Assembly (NCBI RefSeq): GCF_900113745.1
Contig: NZ_FOQL01000001.1
Span: 248,001 to 312,000 of the forward strand
DNA length: 64,000 bases
Reading direction: 5' to 3'
Origin: Pseudomonas guineae
Lineage (GTDB): Bacteria; Pseudomonadota; Gammaproteobacteria; Pseudomonadales; Pseudomonadaceae
In this document: one piece after another, positions 21,513-29,227 of the stretch
Position numbering within the stretch: the first letter of the stretch is position 1
How the letters are laid out: each line of letters opens with the position of its first letter
Position numbers and translations under genes: made by a program
The notes under the pieces: generated by a model
The model's input: only the letters and a program-made list of their open reading frames with translations
Database searches by the model: none
Told to the model about the DNA's origin: nothing

Positions 21513-22181
21513 TCAAAGATCATCCGTAAACGGCGACGGATCACCGCAGCCCACTCGAAACACTTCAGGCTCATCCTCAAGCAGACTGACCACAGTGGAG
21601 GCCTCAAGCCCACCGAAACCGCCGTCAATGATCAGATCAACCTGACGCTCCAGAACCTGACGCATTTCATACGGGTCGCTCATCGGCAGTGTCTCACCCG
21701 GAAGGATCAAACTCACGCTCATCATCGGCTCGTTGAGTTCTTCGAGCAGCGCCATGGCAATTGGATGGCTGGGCACGCGCAGACCAATGGTGCGGCGCTT
21801 AGCGTGCAGCAACATGCGTGGCACTTCACGGGTGGCATTGAGGATAAAGGTATAAGGCCCGGGGGTATGGGCCTTGAGCAAACGGAACGCCGCAGTATCG
21901 ACTTTGGCAAAGGTGCTGAGCTCTGACAGATCACGGCATACCAAGGTGAAGTTGTGCTTATCATCCAGCTGGCGCATGCGACGAATACGTTCAATCGCGG
22001 TCTTGTCGCCAATGTGACAACCCACGGCATAAGACGAATCGGTCGGATAGATCACGACTCCGCCGCCACGGATAATTTCCACCGCCTGCTTGATCAGGCG
22101 TGCTTGCGGGTTTTCCGGATGAATCTGGAAGAATTGGCTCACACTAGAGTCCTGATCAGATTGCAGTAGGCTGCTGGACAT
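21513..22181 (-). CDS. yciO: Sua5/YciO/YrdC family protein (YciO type)
   Basis: A 222-residue YrdC-fold protein, with the nucleotide-binding motif VVIYPTDSSYAVGC and RIRRMRQLDDKHNFTLVCRDLSE. The family includes threonylcarbamoyl-AMP synthases for t6A in tRNA; YciO members form a separate branch whose main role is less certain. The ATG at 22181 (MSSSLLQSDQD) is used; it lies 26 bases inside the end of the PHP-domain gene, so the two genes overlap. The same neighbours (yciV-yciO) occur in E. coli. Confidence 0.88.
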   Translation of the reverse strand: MSSSLLQSDQDSSVSQFFQIHPENPQARLIKQAVEIIRGGGVVIYPTDSSYAVGCHIGDKTAIERIRRMRQLDDKHNFTLVCRDLSELSTFAKVDTAAFRLLKAHTPGPYTFILNATREVPRMLLHAKRRTIGLRVPSHPIAMALLEELNEPMMSVSLILPGETLPMSDPYEMRQVLERQVDLIIDGGFGGLEASTVVSLLEDEPEVFRVGCGDPSPFTDDL

Positions 22182-23019
22182 GTTTAAACCGTGCCCACAG
22201 GGGCGGCAGATCCTCGGGAACGGGGCGATAAACACCCAACTCAGACCACTGGCCCGGCGCATGGAAATCACTGCCCGCAGTGACAAACATGCCGAACTCG
22301 CGCGCCAGAATAGCCAGACTGCCCACCTGGTCAGCCGGCTGCATACCGTTGACCACTTCCAACGAATGCCCACCGGCACCGACAAAGTCGGCGATCAACT
22401 TGCGGCGCTTACTCCGAGTAAAGTCGTACTGCCACGGATGCGCCAGGCTGACCCAGGCACCCGCACGGCGCAGGGTGTCGACTGTCTGCGCCAGCTCCGG
22501 CCAATGCTGTTTGACATCACCCAGCTTGCCCGAGCCCAGCCATTTGCGAAACGCCTCGGCGCGGTCTTTAACATAACCGCCGCGCACCAGAAAATCGGCA
22601 AAATGCGGGCGCGCCGGGGCATTACCACTGTCGCCCAATTCCTGCTGAATGGCCCGCGCACCGTCCAGCGCACCCGGCATGCCTTTAGCCTCCAAACGTT
22701 TGGAGATTTCCGCTGCACGCAACCAACGCCCCTCATGTAACTCGGCAATCGCCTGCTGCAAAGCCGGCGCCTCACGATTGAAGGCATACCCCAACACATG
22801 AATGGTCGCCCCGCCCCAGATACAGGACAGCTCAATGCCGTTGACCAGTTGCATGCCCAGCGCCTGCGCTGCAACCCCGGCTTCATCGAGGCCATCAAGG
22901 GTGTCGTGATCAGTCAGCGCCAGCACACGCACACCGCGCTCAAACGCCCGCGCCACCACCACAGCCGGCGCAAGGGCGCCGTCTGATGCGGTGCTATGGC
23001 AATGTAAATCAACTTCCAT
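22156..23019 (-). CDS. PHP-domain 5'-nuclease, RNase AM (YciV) type
   Basis: A 287-residue metal-dependent phosphoesterase. Metal ligands are visible in VDLHCHSTASDG, ALTDHDTLDGLDEA, SLAHPWQYD and GSDFHAPGQWSE. In E. coli the homologue YciV/RNase AM is a 5'-to-3' exonuclease acting on RNA and adenosine bisphosphate. I chose the internal ATG giving MEVDLHCHS, with GGAAAG upstream, over one seven codons earlier that lacks a ribosome binding site. It overlaps yciO downstream. Confidence 0.85.
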   Translation of the reverse strand: MEVDLHCHSTASDGALAPAVVVARAFERGVRVLALTDHDTLDGLDEAGVAAQALGMQLVNGIELSCIWGGATIHVLGYAFNREAPALQQAIAELHEGRWLRAAEISKRLEAKGMPGALDGARAIQQELGDSGNAPARPHFADFLVRGGYVKDRAEAFRKWLGSGKLGDVKQHWPELAQTVDTLRRAGAWVSLAHPWQYDFTRSKRRKLIADFVGAGGHSLEVVNGMQPADQVGSLAILAREFGMFVTAGSDFHAPGQWSELGVYRPVPEDLPPLWARFKHVQQPTAI

Positions 23020-23172
23020 AAGGGGCGCTTTCCGAGTCATTTATGTTTGTTATTATGCCGGCAGATGTAGATTCTTGCTGGCTTGAGCCATTATTTCCTC
23101 GACTTTGTCTAAACAGGCTGCTTTTCTGCCACCGCTGCGGCTACCACAAACGACTTTTATCTAAGGATCAAG

Positions 23173-23472
23173 ATGCTTTACGCAATCATTGCTACCGATG
23201 TGGAAAACTCCCTGGAAAACCGCCTGAATGCACGCCCGGCGCACCTTGCGCGCTTGGAGCAGCTGAAAACTGAAGGCCGCTTGGTCCTCGCCGGCCCGCA
23301 CCCAGCCGTCGACAGCAATGATCCAGGTCCGGCTGGTTTTTCCGGCAGCCTGGTCGTCGCGGAATTTGAATCGCTGCAAGCCGCGCAACAGTGGGCCGAC
23401 GCTGACCCCTACCGCGCCGCCGGGGTGTATGCCTCGGTGTTGGTAAAACCCTTCAAGCTGGTTTTGCCCTAA
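23173..23472 (+). CDS. yciI: YciI family protein
   Basis: A 99-residue ferredoxin-fold, dimeric alpha/beta-barrel-type protein ([44 protein letters not shown]). Conserved His and Asp residues suggest an enzyme, but no reaction is established for this subgroup. TAAGGATCAAG precedes the ATG as the ribosome binding region. It is divergent from the PHP-nuclease gene; in E. coli yciI is also close to yciO/yciV. Confidence 0.9.
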   Translation: MLYAIIATDVENSLENRLNARPAHLARLEQLKTEGRLVLAGPHPAVDSNDPGPAGFSGSLVVAEFESLQAAQQWADADPYRAAGVYASVLVKPFKLVLP

Positions 23473-23527
23473 ACCGTCTTCTCCAACTGCACCACCCAAA
23501 ATAATAATCACACCGATAGGAGTTCCG

Positions 23528-23929
23528 ATGCGCTCAGGCCCGCTGTTGCTGCTCTTGACCCTGTGCTTACCCGCTTTCGTCCAAGCCGAAGAAAGCCCAC
23601 AGCCACCTTTGGCAGAGGCCACCTCGACGCAGGCGCAAATCGATGACCTGGAGCAACGTTTGGCACTTAGTGAAGAACAGCGTGAGGCGCTCGGTGCACA
23701 GCTGAAAAGCACCAGCAATGAACGTGAAATCGCGCAATTGCAGCGCCTACGCCAGGATAATCAGCGTCTCAGACTGGAACTGAAAAAAGCCCAGGCCAGC
23801 GCCCCGCCCCCGCTGATCACTGCGCAGCAAATGTGGTTTGCCACAGGCGCCGGAGCGGGATTGCTAGGGGTACTTATCGGCGCTCTGCTACGCGGTGGTC
23901 GCCGCGCACGCCGCGAGTGGCTCAACTAA
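23528..23929 (+). CDS. Small secreted coiled-coil protein with C-terminal membrane anchor
   Basis: 133 residues: a signal peptide (MRSGPLLLLLTLCLPAFVQA), a Gln/Glu/Leu-rich coiled coil (about residues 35-90, with DDLEQRLALSEEQ), a hydrophobic Gly-rich segment (ATGAGAGLLGVLIGALL) and a basic end (RGGRRARREWLN). The layout equals the back half of YgiM/TIGR04211 SH3-domain proteins, but the SH3 domain is absent. A good AGGAG site precedes the ATG. Only 3 bases separate it from cpxR, so they are co-transcribed. Function unknown; an envelope role is inferred. Confidence 0.7.
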   Translation: MRSGPLLLLLTLCLPAFVQAEESPQPPLAEATSTQAQIDDLEQRLALSEEQREALGAQLKSTSNEREIAQLQRLRQDNQRLRLELKKAQASAPPPLITAQQMWFATGAGAGLLGVLIGALLRGGRRARREWLN

Positions 23930-23932
23930 GCC

Positions 23933-24610
23933 ATGAATGATCTGCTGTTAATCGACGACGATGTCGAGCTCTGCGAACTGCTGACCAGTTGGCTGACTCA
24001 GGAAGGCTTTCAGGTCAGCGCTTGTCATGACGGCAAAAGCGCTCGTAACGCCCTCGCCACGCACAACCCAGATGCCGTGGTACTGGATGTAATGCTGCCC
24101 GACGGCAGTGGTTTGGCGCTGCTCAAGCAGTTGCGCAGCGACCACCCGGAGCTGCCGGTACTGATGCTCTCGGCCCGCGGCGAGCCACTGGATCGGATTC
24201 TTGGTTTGGAACTGGGTGCCGACGATTACCTGGCCAAGCCCTGCGATCCGCGTGAACTCACCGCACGCTTGCGCGCCGTGTTGCGTCGCAGCCTAACGGC
24301 CACGCCGAGCAACCCACTCGACCTTGGCGATTTGCACTACAGCCAGGCTCGCGGCACCGTGACCCTAGGCGAACAGGAGGTCACTCTGACCCTCTCGGAA
24401 AGCCGCATCCTCGAAGCGCTGCTGCAGCACCCGGGCGAGCCCGTGGACAAACAGGCGCTGGCGCAACTGGCCCTCGGCCGCAAACTGACCCTGTACGACC
24501 GTAGTTTGGACATGCACGTCAGTAACCTGCGCAAAAAACTCGGCCCACACACTGATGGCCGCCAGCGCATTGTGGCCTTGCGTAGCCGCGGCTATTACTA
24601 CAGCGTTTAA
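23933..24610 (+). CDS. cpxR: OmpR-family response regulator, CpxR type
   Basis: A 225-residue regulator with a receiver domain (LLIDDDVELCELL acid pocket; phospho-Asp in VVLDVMLPDGSG; Lys in LAKPCDPREL) and a C-terminal winged helix (LTLSESRILEALLQHPG; LDMHVSNLRKKLG). The gene order regulator / Spy-CpxP-like chaperone / histidine kinase matches the Pseudomonas Cpx-type envelope-stress system. A GTAAA-N6-GTAAA repeat follows the gene, ahead of the chaperone. Confidence 0.88.
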   Translation: MNDLLLIDDDVELCELLTSWLTQEGFQVSACHDGKSARNALATHNPDAVVLDVMLPDGSGLALLKQLRSDHPELPVLMLSARGEPLDRILGLELGADDYLAKPCDPRELTARLRAVLRRSLTATPSNPLDLGDLHYSQARGTVTLGEQEVTLTLSESRILEALLQHPGEPVDKQALAQLALGRKLTLYDRSLDMHVSNLRKKLGPHTDGRQRIVALRSRGYYYSV

Positions 24611-24632
24611 GTAAGTCGGCTCAGCCGCGGCC

Positions 24633-24648
24633 TTTACCTAAGCTTTAC
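24633..24648 (-). promoter_or_regulatory. CpxR-box-like direct repeat
   Basis: TTTAC at 24633-24637 and TTTAC at 24644-24648 read on the minus strand as GTAAA-N6-GTAAA, an 11-base periodicity that puts both half-sites on one face of the helix. The known CpxR site is a GTAAA direct repeat with a spacer of about 4-8 bases. It is 82-97 bases upstream of the chaperone ATG; a TAGACT at 24681-24686 may be the -10 element. Binding by this CpxR is inferred. Confidence 0.6.
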
Positions 24649-24729
24649 CTTGCCCTGACCGCCCTTGACCTTGACCGCCCTAGACTGGGCTCATCCGGTA
24701 TCGACCGGTTTCAGACAAGGAGACACTTC

Positions 24730-25140
24730 ATGCGCAAGACCCTTACCGCACTACTGCTCGCTATGACCCTGCCGACCCTGGCGATGGCCATGCCCGAAAG
24801 CGGCCCCCGGCATGATGGCGGCGAACATGGCTCACGCCTGTTCAAAGAACTCGACCTGAGCAAAGAGCAGCACCGCGAAATCCGTAAATTGATGGGCGAG
24901 CAGATGAAAGGCCGCCATGCGATCACCCAACGCTACCTGGAGAAACTTCCAGTTGCTGAACAGAAAGCAATGCAAGACGAGCTGACAGCGGCCAAGGATA
25001 AACAGCACAACGCCATCCGCGCTTTGCTCAAGCCCGAGCAGCAAAAAGCCTTCGACGAACACCAGAAGAAGATGCAAGAGCGCCGCGCCGAGCATGAAGC
25101 CTTCAAGGCCTGGCAAGCTGAGCAGGCAAAGAAAAGCTAA
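24730..25140 (+). CDS. Spy/CpxP-like periplasmic chaperone
   Basis: A 136-residue exported protein with signal peptide MRKTLTALLLAMTLPTLAMA and an all-helical, highly charged mature part. LFKELDLSKEQHREIRKL and ALLKPEQQKAFDEH correspond to the two LTxxQ-like repeats of Spy and CpxP. The family either holds unfolded periplasmic proteins or restrains the sensor CpxA. Strong AAGGAG before the ATG. Placed between cpxR and cpxA, with a CpxR-like box upstream and a hairpin downstream, it probably is made in larger amounts than the kinase. Confidence 0.82.
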   Translation: MRKTLTALLLAMTLPTLAMAMPESGPRHDGGEHGSRLFKELDLSKEQHREIRKLMGEQMKGRHAITQRYLEKLPVAEQKAMQDELTAAKDKQHNAIRALLKPEQQKAFDEHQKKMQERRAEHEAFKAWQAEQAKKS

Positions 25141-25158
25141 CGCCAAACCCCTAGATTT

Positions 25159-25190
25159 ACGCCCATCAAGTCGCAAGCCTTGATGGGCGT
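25159..25190 (+). terminator. Strong hairpin between the chaperone and cpxA
   Basis: ACGCCCATCAAG and CTTGATGGGCGT form a perfect 12-bp stem with an 8-base loop, followed by TTCTGTT. It lies in the 72-base gap after the chaperone stop and ends 22 bases before the cpxA GTG. It could act as a partial terminator or as a 3' stabiliser of the chaperone message, lowering cpxA expression. Confidence 0.7.
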
Positions 25191-25212
25191 TTCTGTTACC
25201 CAAGGAGCTACC

Positions 25213-26556
25213 GTGCGATCACTTTTTTGGCGCATTTTTGCCAGCTTTTGGCTGGCAATTGCCCTGGTTGCCGGGTTGTCCATGCTACTGGGGCGCATGC
25301 TCAACCAGGACGCATGGCTGCTCAGCCAGCACCCCGGTATGAATAACCTTGCCGAAACATGGACCCAGCGCTACGAAACACAAGGCCCGCGTGCCGCCCA
25401 AACCCTGCTGGAACAGCGCAAGCGCAGCTTTAGCATCGATGTACAGGTGCTTGATAACAGCGGACAACCGTTGATCAAAGGTACATTTCCGCCCCGCGCG
25501 GCTGCCTTTGAAGCCCGTCATCGCAACGAAAAGCGCCTGCCCTGGCGCCGCCTAAGTGTCGATTACACCAGCCCGAGCAGTGGCGAAACCTTCCTGTTTA
25601 TCTACCGCATCCCGATACCCGAAGTCGCCGCCTGGCAACGCGATAGCTTGCTCTGGCCACTCAGTGCGCTGGCGATTGCCATGCTGGTCCTAACCCTGTT
25701 CAGTCTCTGGTTGACGCTCTCCATCACCCGCCCGCTGAATCGCCTGCGCGGCGCCGTGCACGATCTGGGACAAACCGCTTATCAGCAGAGCAGCCTGGCC
25801 AAGCTGGCCGAGCGACGCGATGAACTCGGCGTACTGGCGGCAGACTTCAACCGCATGGGCGAGCGCGTGCAAGGCTTAATCAACAGCCAGCGTCAGTTGC
25901 TGCGCGATGTATCCCACGAACTGCGCTCACCACTGGCGCGTCTGCGTATCGCGCTGGCATTGACCGAGCGCGCGAATGACGTAGAGCGAGAGAAATACTG
26001 GCCGCGCCTGAGCCAGGAATGCGACCGCCTGGAAGCGTTGATCAGTGAAATTCTCGCCCTCGCCCGCCTCGACGCCGAACCGGGCGCAGCGCAGCCAATC
26101 GATCTCGCTGAGCTGCTAAACACGCTGCGCGAAGAGGCGCACCTGGACGCACCGCAACAACAGATCAACATTCAGCTGGAACAAGGTGTGCAACTCAACG
26201 GTTGGGCAGACATGCTGCAACGCGCGCTGGATAACCTGCTGCGCAATGCCCTGCGCTTCAATCCAGCCGGCCAAGCCATCGAACTGACTGCCTGCATAAG
26301 CGCTGGGCGACTCTGCCTAAGCGTACGTGACCATGGCCCTGGCGTTCCCCCTGAGCAGCTAGCGCGTCTGGGTGAGCCCTTTTATCGTGCCCCCGGGCAA
26401 GCCAGCAGCGGCCATGGTCTCGGGCTGGCCATCGCACGCCGTGCGGCCGAACTCCACGGTGGCCAGCTTGAACTAAGCAACCATGCGCAAGGTGGCTTTA
26501 TCGCAACCCTGCGCATGCCGCTCACTCAGCCGAATCTGGCGCCGGCCAAGTACTGA
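25213..26556 (+). CDS. cpxA: Sensor histidine kinase, CpxA type
   Basis: A 447-residue inner-membrane kinase. TM1 is at about residues 4-27 (LFWRIFASFWLAIALVAGLS), a periplasmic loop follows, and TM2 is near residue 160 (LSALAIAMLVLTLFSLWL). Then come HAMP, the H-box VSHELRSPLARLRIA, the N-box LDNLLRNALRFNP and the G-boxes DHGPGVPPEQ and SGHGLGLAIA. The GTG at 25213 is chosen because AAGGAG lies 5 bases upstream; an earlier in-frame ATG would begin inside the preceding hairpin. Its last 35 bases overlap the convergent nitroreductase gene. Confidence 0.88.
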   Translation: MRSLFWRIFASFWLAIALVAGLSMLLGRMLNQDAWLLSQHPGMNNLAETWTQRYETQGPRAAQTLLEQRKRSFSIDVQVLDNSGQPLIKGTFPPRAAAFEARHRNEKRLPWRRLSVDYTSPSSGETFLFIYRIPIPEVAAWQRDSLLWPLSALAIAMLVLTLFSLWLTLSITRPLNRLRGAVHDLGQTAYQQSSLAKLAERRDELGVLAADFNRMGERVQGLINSQRQLLRDVSHELRSPLARLRIALALTERANDVEREKYWPRLSQECDRLEALISEILALARLDAEPGAAQPIDLAELLNTLREEAHLDAPQQQINIQLEQGVQLNGWADMLQRALDNLLRNALRFNPAGQAIELTACISAGRLCLSVRDHGPGVPPEQLARLGEPFYRAPGQASSGHGLGLAIARRAAELHGGQLELSNHAQGGFIATLRMPLTQPNLAPAKY

Positions 26557-27088
26557 CAAAATTGCTCACCTGCACCGAAGGCACCGCACGTAATTCGCGC
26601 GCTGGCGTGCCCAAGTAAAGGTAGGCAATCAGCTGCTCATCTGCACTCAGGCCCAAGCCGGCGGTAACGTGTGGGCTGTAAGCCATATCGCCCGTGCGCC
26701 AGACCGCGCCAACCCCCTGGGCGTGGGCTGCCAACAGAATGCTATGGGCGGCGCAGCCGGCAGCCAGTACCTGCTCTTGCGCAGGCACTTTCGAATCAGC
26801 CTGAACGCGGGCAATGACCAGCACCAGCAGTGGCGCACGTAGCGGCATCGCGCGGGCTTTGGTTACAGCCTCTGGGCTGGCATCGGCCGGTAATGCACGG
26901 GCAAACAGCTCGCCCAACTGCGTCAGCGCCTCGCCTTCAACCGTAAGAAAACGCCAGGGCCGCAACTGACCATGATCAGGCGCACGCAACGCCGCGCGAA
27001 ACAACAGCTCGCGCTGCGCTGCGTCAGGTGCCGGCGCAACCAAGCGCGGCGCGGATACACGGTTTAATAACGCATCAAGCGCGTCCAT
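26522..27088 (-). CDS. Nitroreductase family protein (YdjA type)
   Basis: A 188-residue compact FMN-dependent oxidoreductase. Features include the FMN-phosphate region RAALRAPDHGQLRPWRF, the middle helix around VLAAGCAAHSILLAAHAQG and GVGAVWRTG, then LGLSADEQLIAYLYLG. Length matches the small YdjA subgroup, which reduces nitro compounds or related acceptors in vitro; the natural substrate is unknown. It is convergent with, and overlaps by 35 bases, cpxA. Confidence 0.85.
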   Translation of the reverse strand: MDALDALLNRVSAPRLVAPAPDAAQRELLFRAALRAPDHGQLRPWRFLTVEGEALTQLGELFARALPADASPEAVTKARAMPLRAPLLVLVIARVQADSKVPAQEQVLAAGCAAHSILLAAHAQGVGAVWRTGDMAYSPHVTAGLGLSADEQLIAYLYLGTPARELRAVPSVQVSNFVSTWPAPDSAE

Positions 27089-27165
27089 CAGTCACCTCGG
27101 CAATTTAATCAATTGGCCATTCTAGTGCCTGCGAAGCTCTGACGGGCAAGCCGATGAGCAGACTC

Positions 27166-27537
27166 TTAGGCCACCCGTTCAGGAGCAATACTGGGCGCCA
27201 CGGGTGGCATTAACGGCGGTAAGCCGTGTGCGCTGCGCGCAGAATCGCACTGCGGGTTGTGCTCGCCGTTGACCCAGGAGGCTTCAAACTCGCGACAGGT
27301 ACTGGACCGTTCTTTATAAAGGGTGCAACGCACACCCTGACCGACATCCCCCAACAAGGCGGTACACCGGGTCGGTTTACTCTCCGTACCCCGCATGGCG
27401 ACACGGTGCGGAGTGATCAACACCACCTGATCGTCAGGCATCAAACCACCGGCCGATTGGCACTCACCCCAGAAGAAAGACACACGGAAATGCGCGCAGC
27501 ACGCGCCACAGCTCAGACAAGGATTGTTATCAGACAT
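27166..27537 (-). CDS. YkgJ-type cysteine cluster protein
   Basis: A 123-residue protein whose N-terminus CLSCGACCAHFRVSFF is the CxxCxxCC-type cluster, with further cysteines in TRCTALLG, VRCTLYKERSSTCREFE and HNPQCDSAR. The family (DUF/UPF0153) is predicted to bind zinc or an Fe-S centre; its function is not known. It is divergent from the first trkH gene; the 152-base gap includes a TAGAAT at 27650-27655 that may be the trkH -10. Confidence 0.87.
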   Translation of the reverse strand: MSDNNPCLSCGACCAHFRVSFFWGECQSAGGLMPDDQVVLITPHRVAMRGTESKPTRCTALLGDVGQGVRCTLYKERSSTCREFEASWVNGEHNPQCDSARSAHGLPPLMPPVAPSIAPERVA

Positions 27538-27689
27538 GATGGGGGATGCTCAGAAACCGGCAATGGCCGGCACGCGGCGGCTATTCTATGTCGCGCCAAG
27601 CGCTTGTAAAGCGTCTATTTCAACCGCTGTACAGCGGCTGCGGCGCGCGTAGAATAGCGCCCCTTTACCCCTGCGCTTGAGCCAACCCC

Positions 27690-29144
27690 ATGTCACTGCC
27701 GACACTGCGCATCATCGCTTTTATCCTCGGCATATTCCTGATTACCTTAGCTGCCAGCATGCTGATCCCAATGCTGACGTTGCTGTTGTATTCACGCACT
27801 GACGACCTCAGTGCCTTTGCTTGGTCCAGCCTGGTGACGGCCGTCGCAGGAATGATCATGGTCATTCCCGGACGGCCCAAAGATGCCGAACTGCGCCCGC
27901 GCGACATGTACCTGCTGACCACTGGCAGCTGGCTAGTGGTGTGCATCTTTGCCGCTCTGCCGATGGTACTGATTCATCACATCAGTTACACCAACGCCTT
28001 CTTCGAGACTATGTCTGGCATCACCACTACCGGCTCAACCATATTGGTCGGGCTTGATCACGCCTCGCCTGGCCTGCTGATCTGGCGCTCGATGCTGCAA
28101 TGGCTGGGCGGCATCGGCTTTATCGGCATGGCCGTGGCCATCCTGCCGCTGCTGCGCGTCGGTGGTATGCGCCTGTTCCAGACCGAGTCATCGGATTGGG
28201 GCGAGAAGGTCATGCCGCGCTCGCACATGGCCGCCAAATACATTCTGTTTATCTACCTTGGCTTGACCCTAAGCGGTTTTTTCGGCTTCTGGCTCGCCGG
28301 CATGACGCCATTCGATGCGATCAATCATGCGATGACCTCGATCTCAACCGGCGGTTACTCAACCTCAGACGCCTCGCTAGCGAACTGGAGCCAACCGGCC
28401 GTGCATTGGGTGGCGGTAGTACTGATGATCTGCGGCGGCCTGCCTTTTACTCTGTATGTCGCCACGCTGCGCGGTAACCGTAAAGCGCTGTTCAAAGACC
28501 ACCAAGTGCGCGGCTTTCTCGGTTTTCTGCTGGCCACCTGGCTGGTTTTCGGCACCTGGCTGTGGCTGCACTCGGACAACAGTTGGTGGGATGCTTTTCG
28601 GATTGTCGCGGTGAATGTCACCTCAGTGGTCACCACTACCGGCTTCGCACTAGGTGACTACACCACCTGGGGCGGCTTCGCCGTGCTGCTGTTCTTCTAC
28701 CTGACCTTTGTCGGCGGCTGTTCGGGCTCCACGGCCGGTGGGCTGAAGATCTTCCGCTTTCAGGTGGCCTATGTGCTGCTCAGGGCCAACCTGCAGCAAC
28801 TGGTTCATCCACGCGCCGTGATCAAGCAGCAGTACAACAACCACAACCTCGACGAGGAGATTGTCCGTTCGCTGATCACCTTTTCATTTTTCTTCACCAT
28901 CACCATCGGCGTAATTGCCCTTGGCCTGACGCTGATTGGACTGGATTGGGTTACAGCCCTAACCGGAGCCGCAACTGCCGTGTGCAACGTGGGCCCTGGC
29001 TTGGGTCCGATCATTGGCCCAGCCGGCAACTTCTCCAGCCTGCCAGATGCGGCCAAATGGCTACTGACTCTCGGTATGCTACTGGGCCGCTTGGAAATTC
29101 TTACCGTACTGGTGCTGGTAACTAAGGCATTCTGGCGGCACTAA
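27690..29144 (+). CDS. trkH: TrkH-type potassium uptake channel subunit (copy 1)
   Basis: A 484-residue integral membrane protein of the Trk/Ktr superfamily that moves K+ inward, gated by the cytosolic NAD/ATP-binding TrkA (not encoded here). The four P-loop filters each keep the key glycine: SGITTTGST, SISTGGYST, VVTTTGFAL and CNVGPGLG. Length is typical for TrkH. It is followed after 83 bases by a second, very similar gene in the same orientation. Confidence 0.94.
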   Translation: MSLPTLRIIAFILGIFLITLAASMLIPMLTLLLYSRTDDLSAFAWSSLVTAVAGMIMVIPGRPKDAELRPRDMYLLTTGSWLVVCIFAALPMVLIHHISYTNAFFETMSGITTTGSTILVGLDHASPGLLIWRSMLQWLGGIGFIGMAVAILPLLRVGGMRLFQTESSDWGEKVMPRSHMAAKYILFIYLGLTLSGFFGFWLAGMTPFDAINHAMTSISTGGYSTSDASLANWSQPAVHWVAVVLMICGGLPFTLYVATLRGNRKALFKDHQVRGFLGFLLATWLVFGTWLWLHSDNSWWDAFRIVAVNVTSVVTTTGFALGDYTTWGGFAVLLFFYLTFVGGCSGSTAGGLKIFRFQVAYVLLRANLQQLVHPRAVIKQQYNNHNLDEEIVRSLITFSFFFTITIGVIALGLTLIGLDWVTALTGAATAVCNVGPGLGPIIGPAGNFSSLPDAAKWLLTLGMLLGRLEILTVLVLVTKAFWRH

Positions 29145-29227
29145 ATGAGCATCCTCCGGGTGATTAAGTGACCGAGCCCGGCCACAGTCTCTAGAATCTC
29201 GCTATTACTGGAATGGAACCCGCTTAA

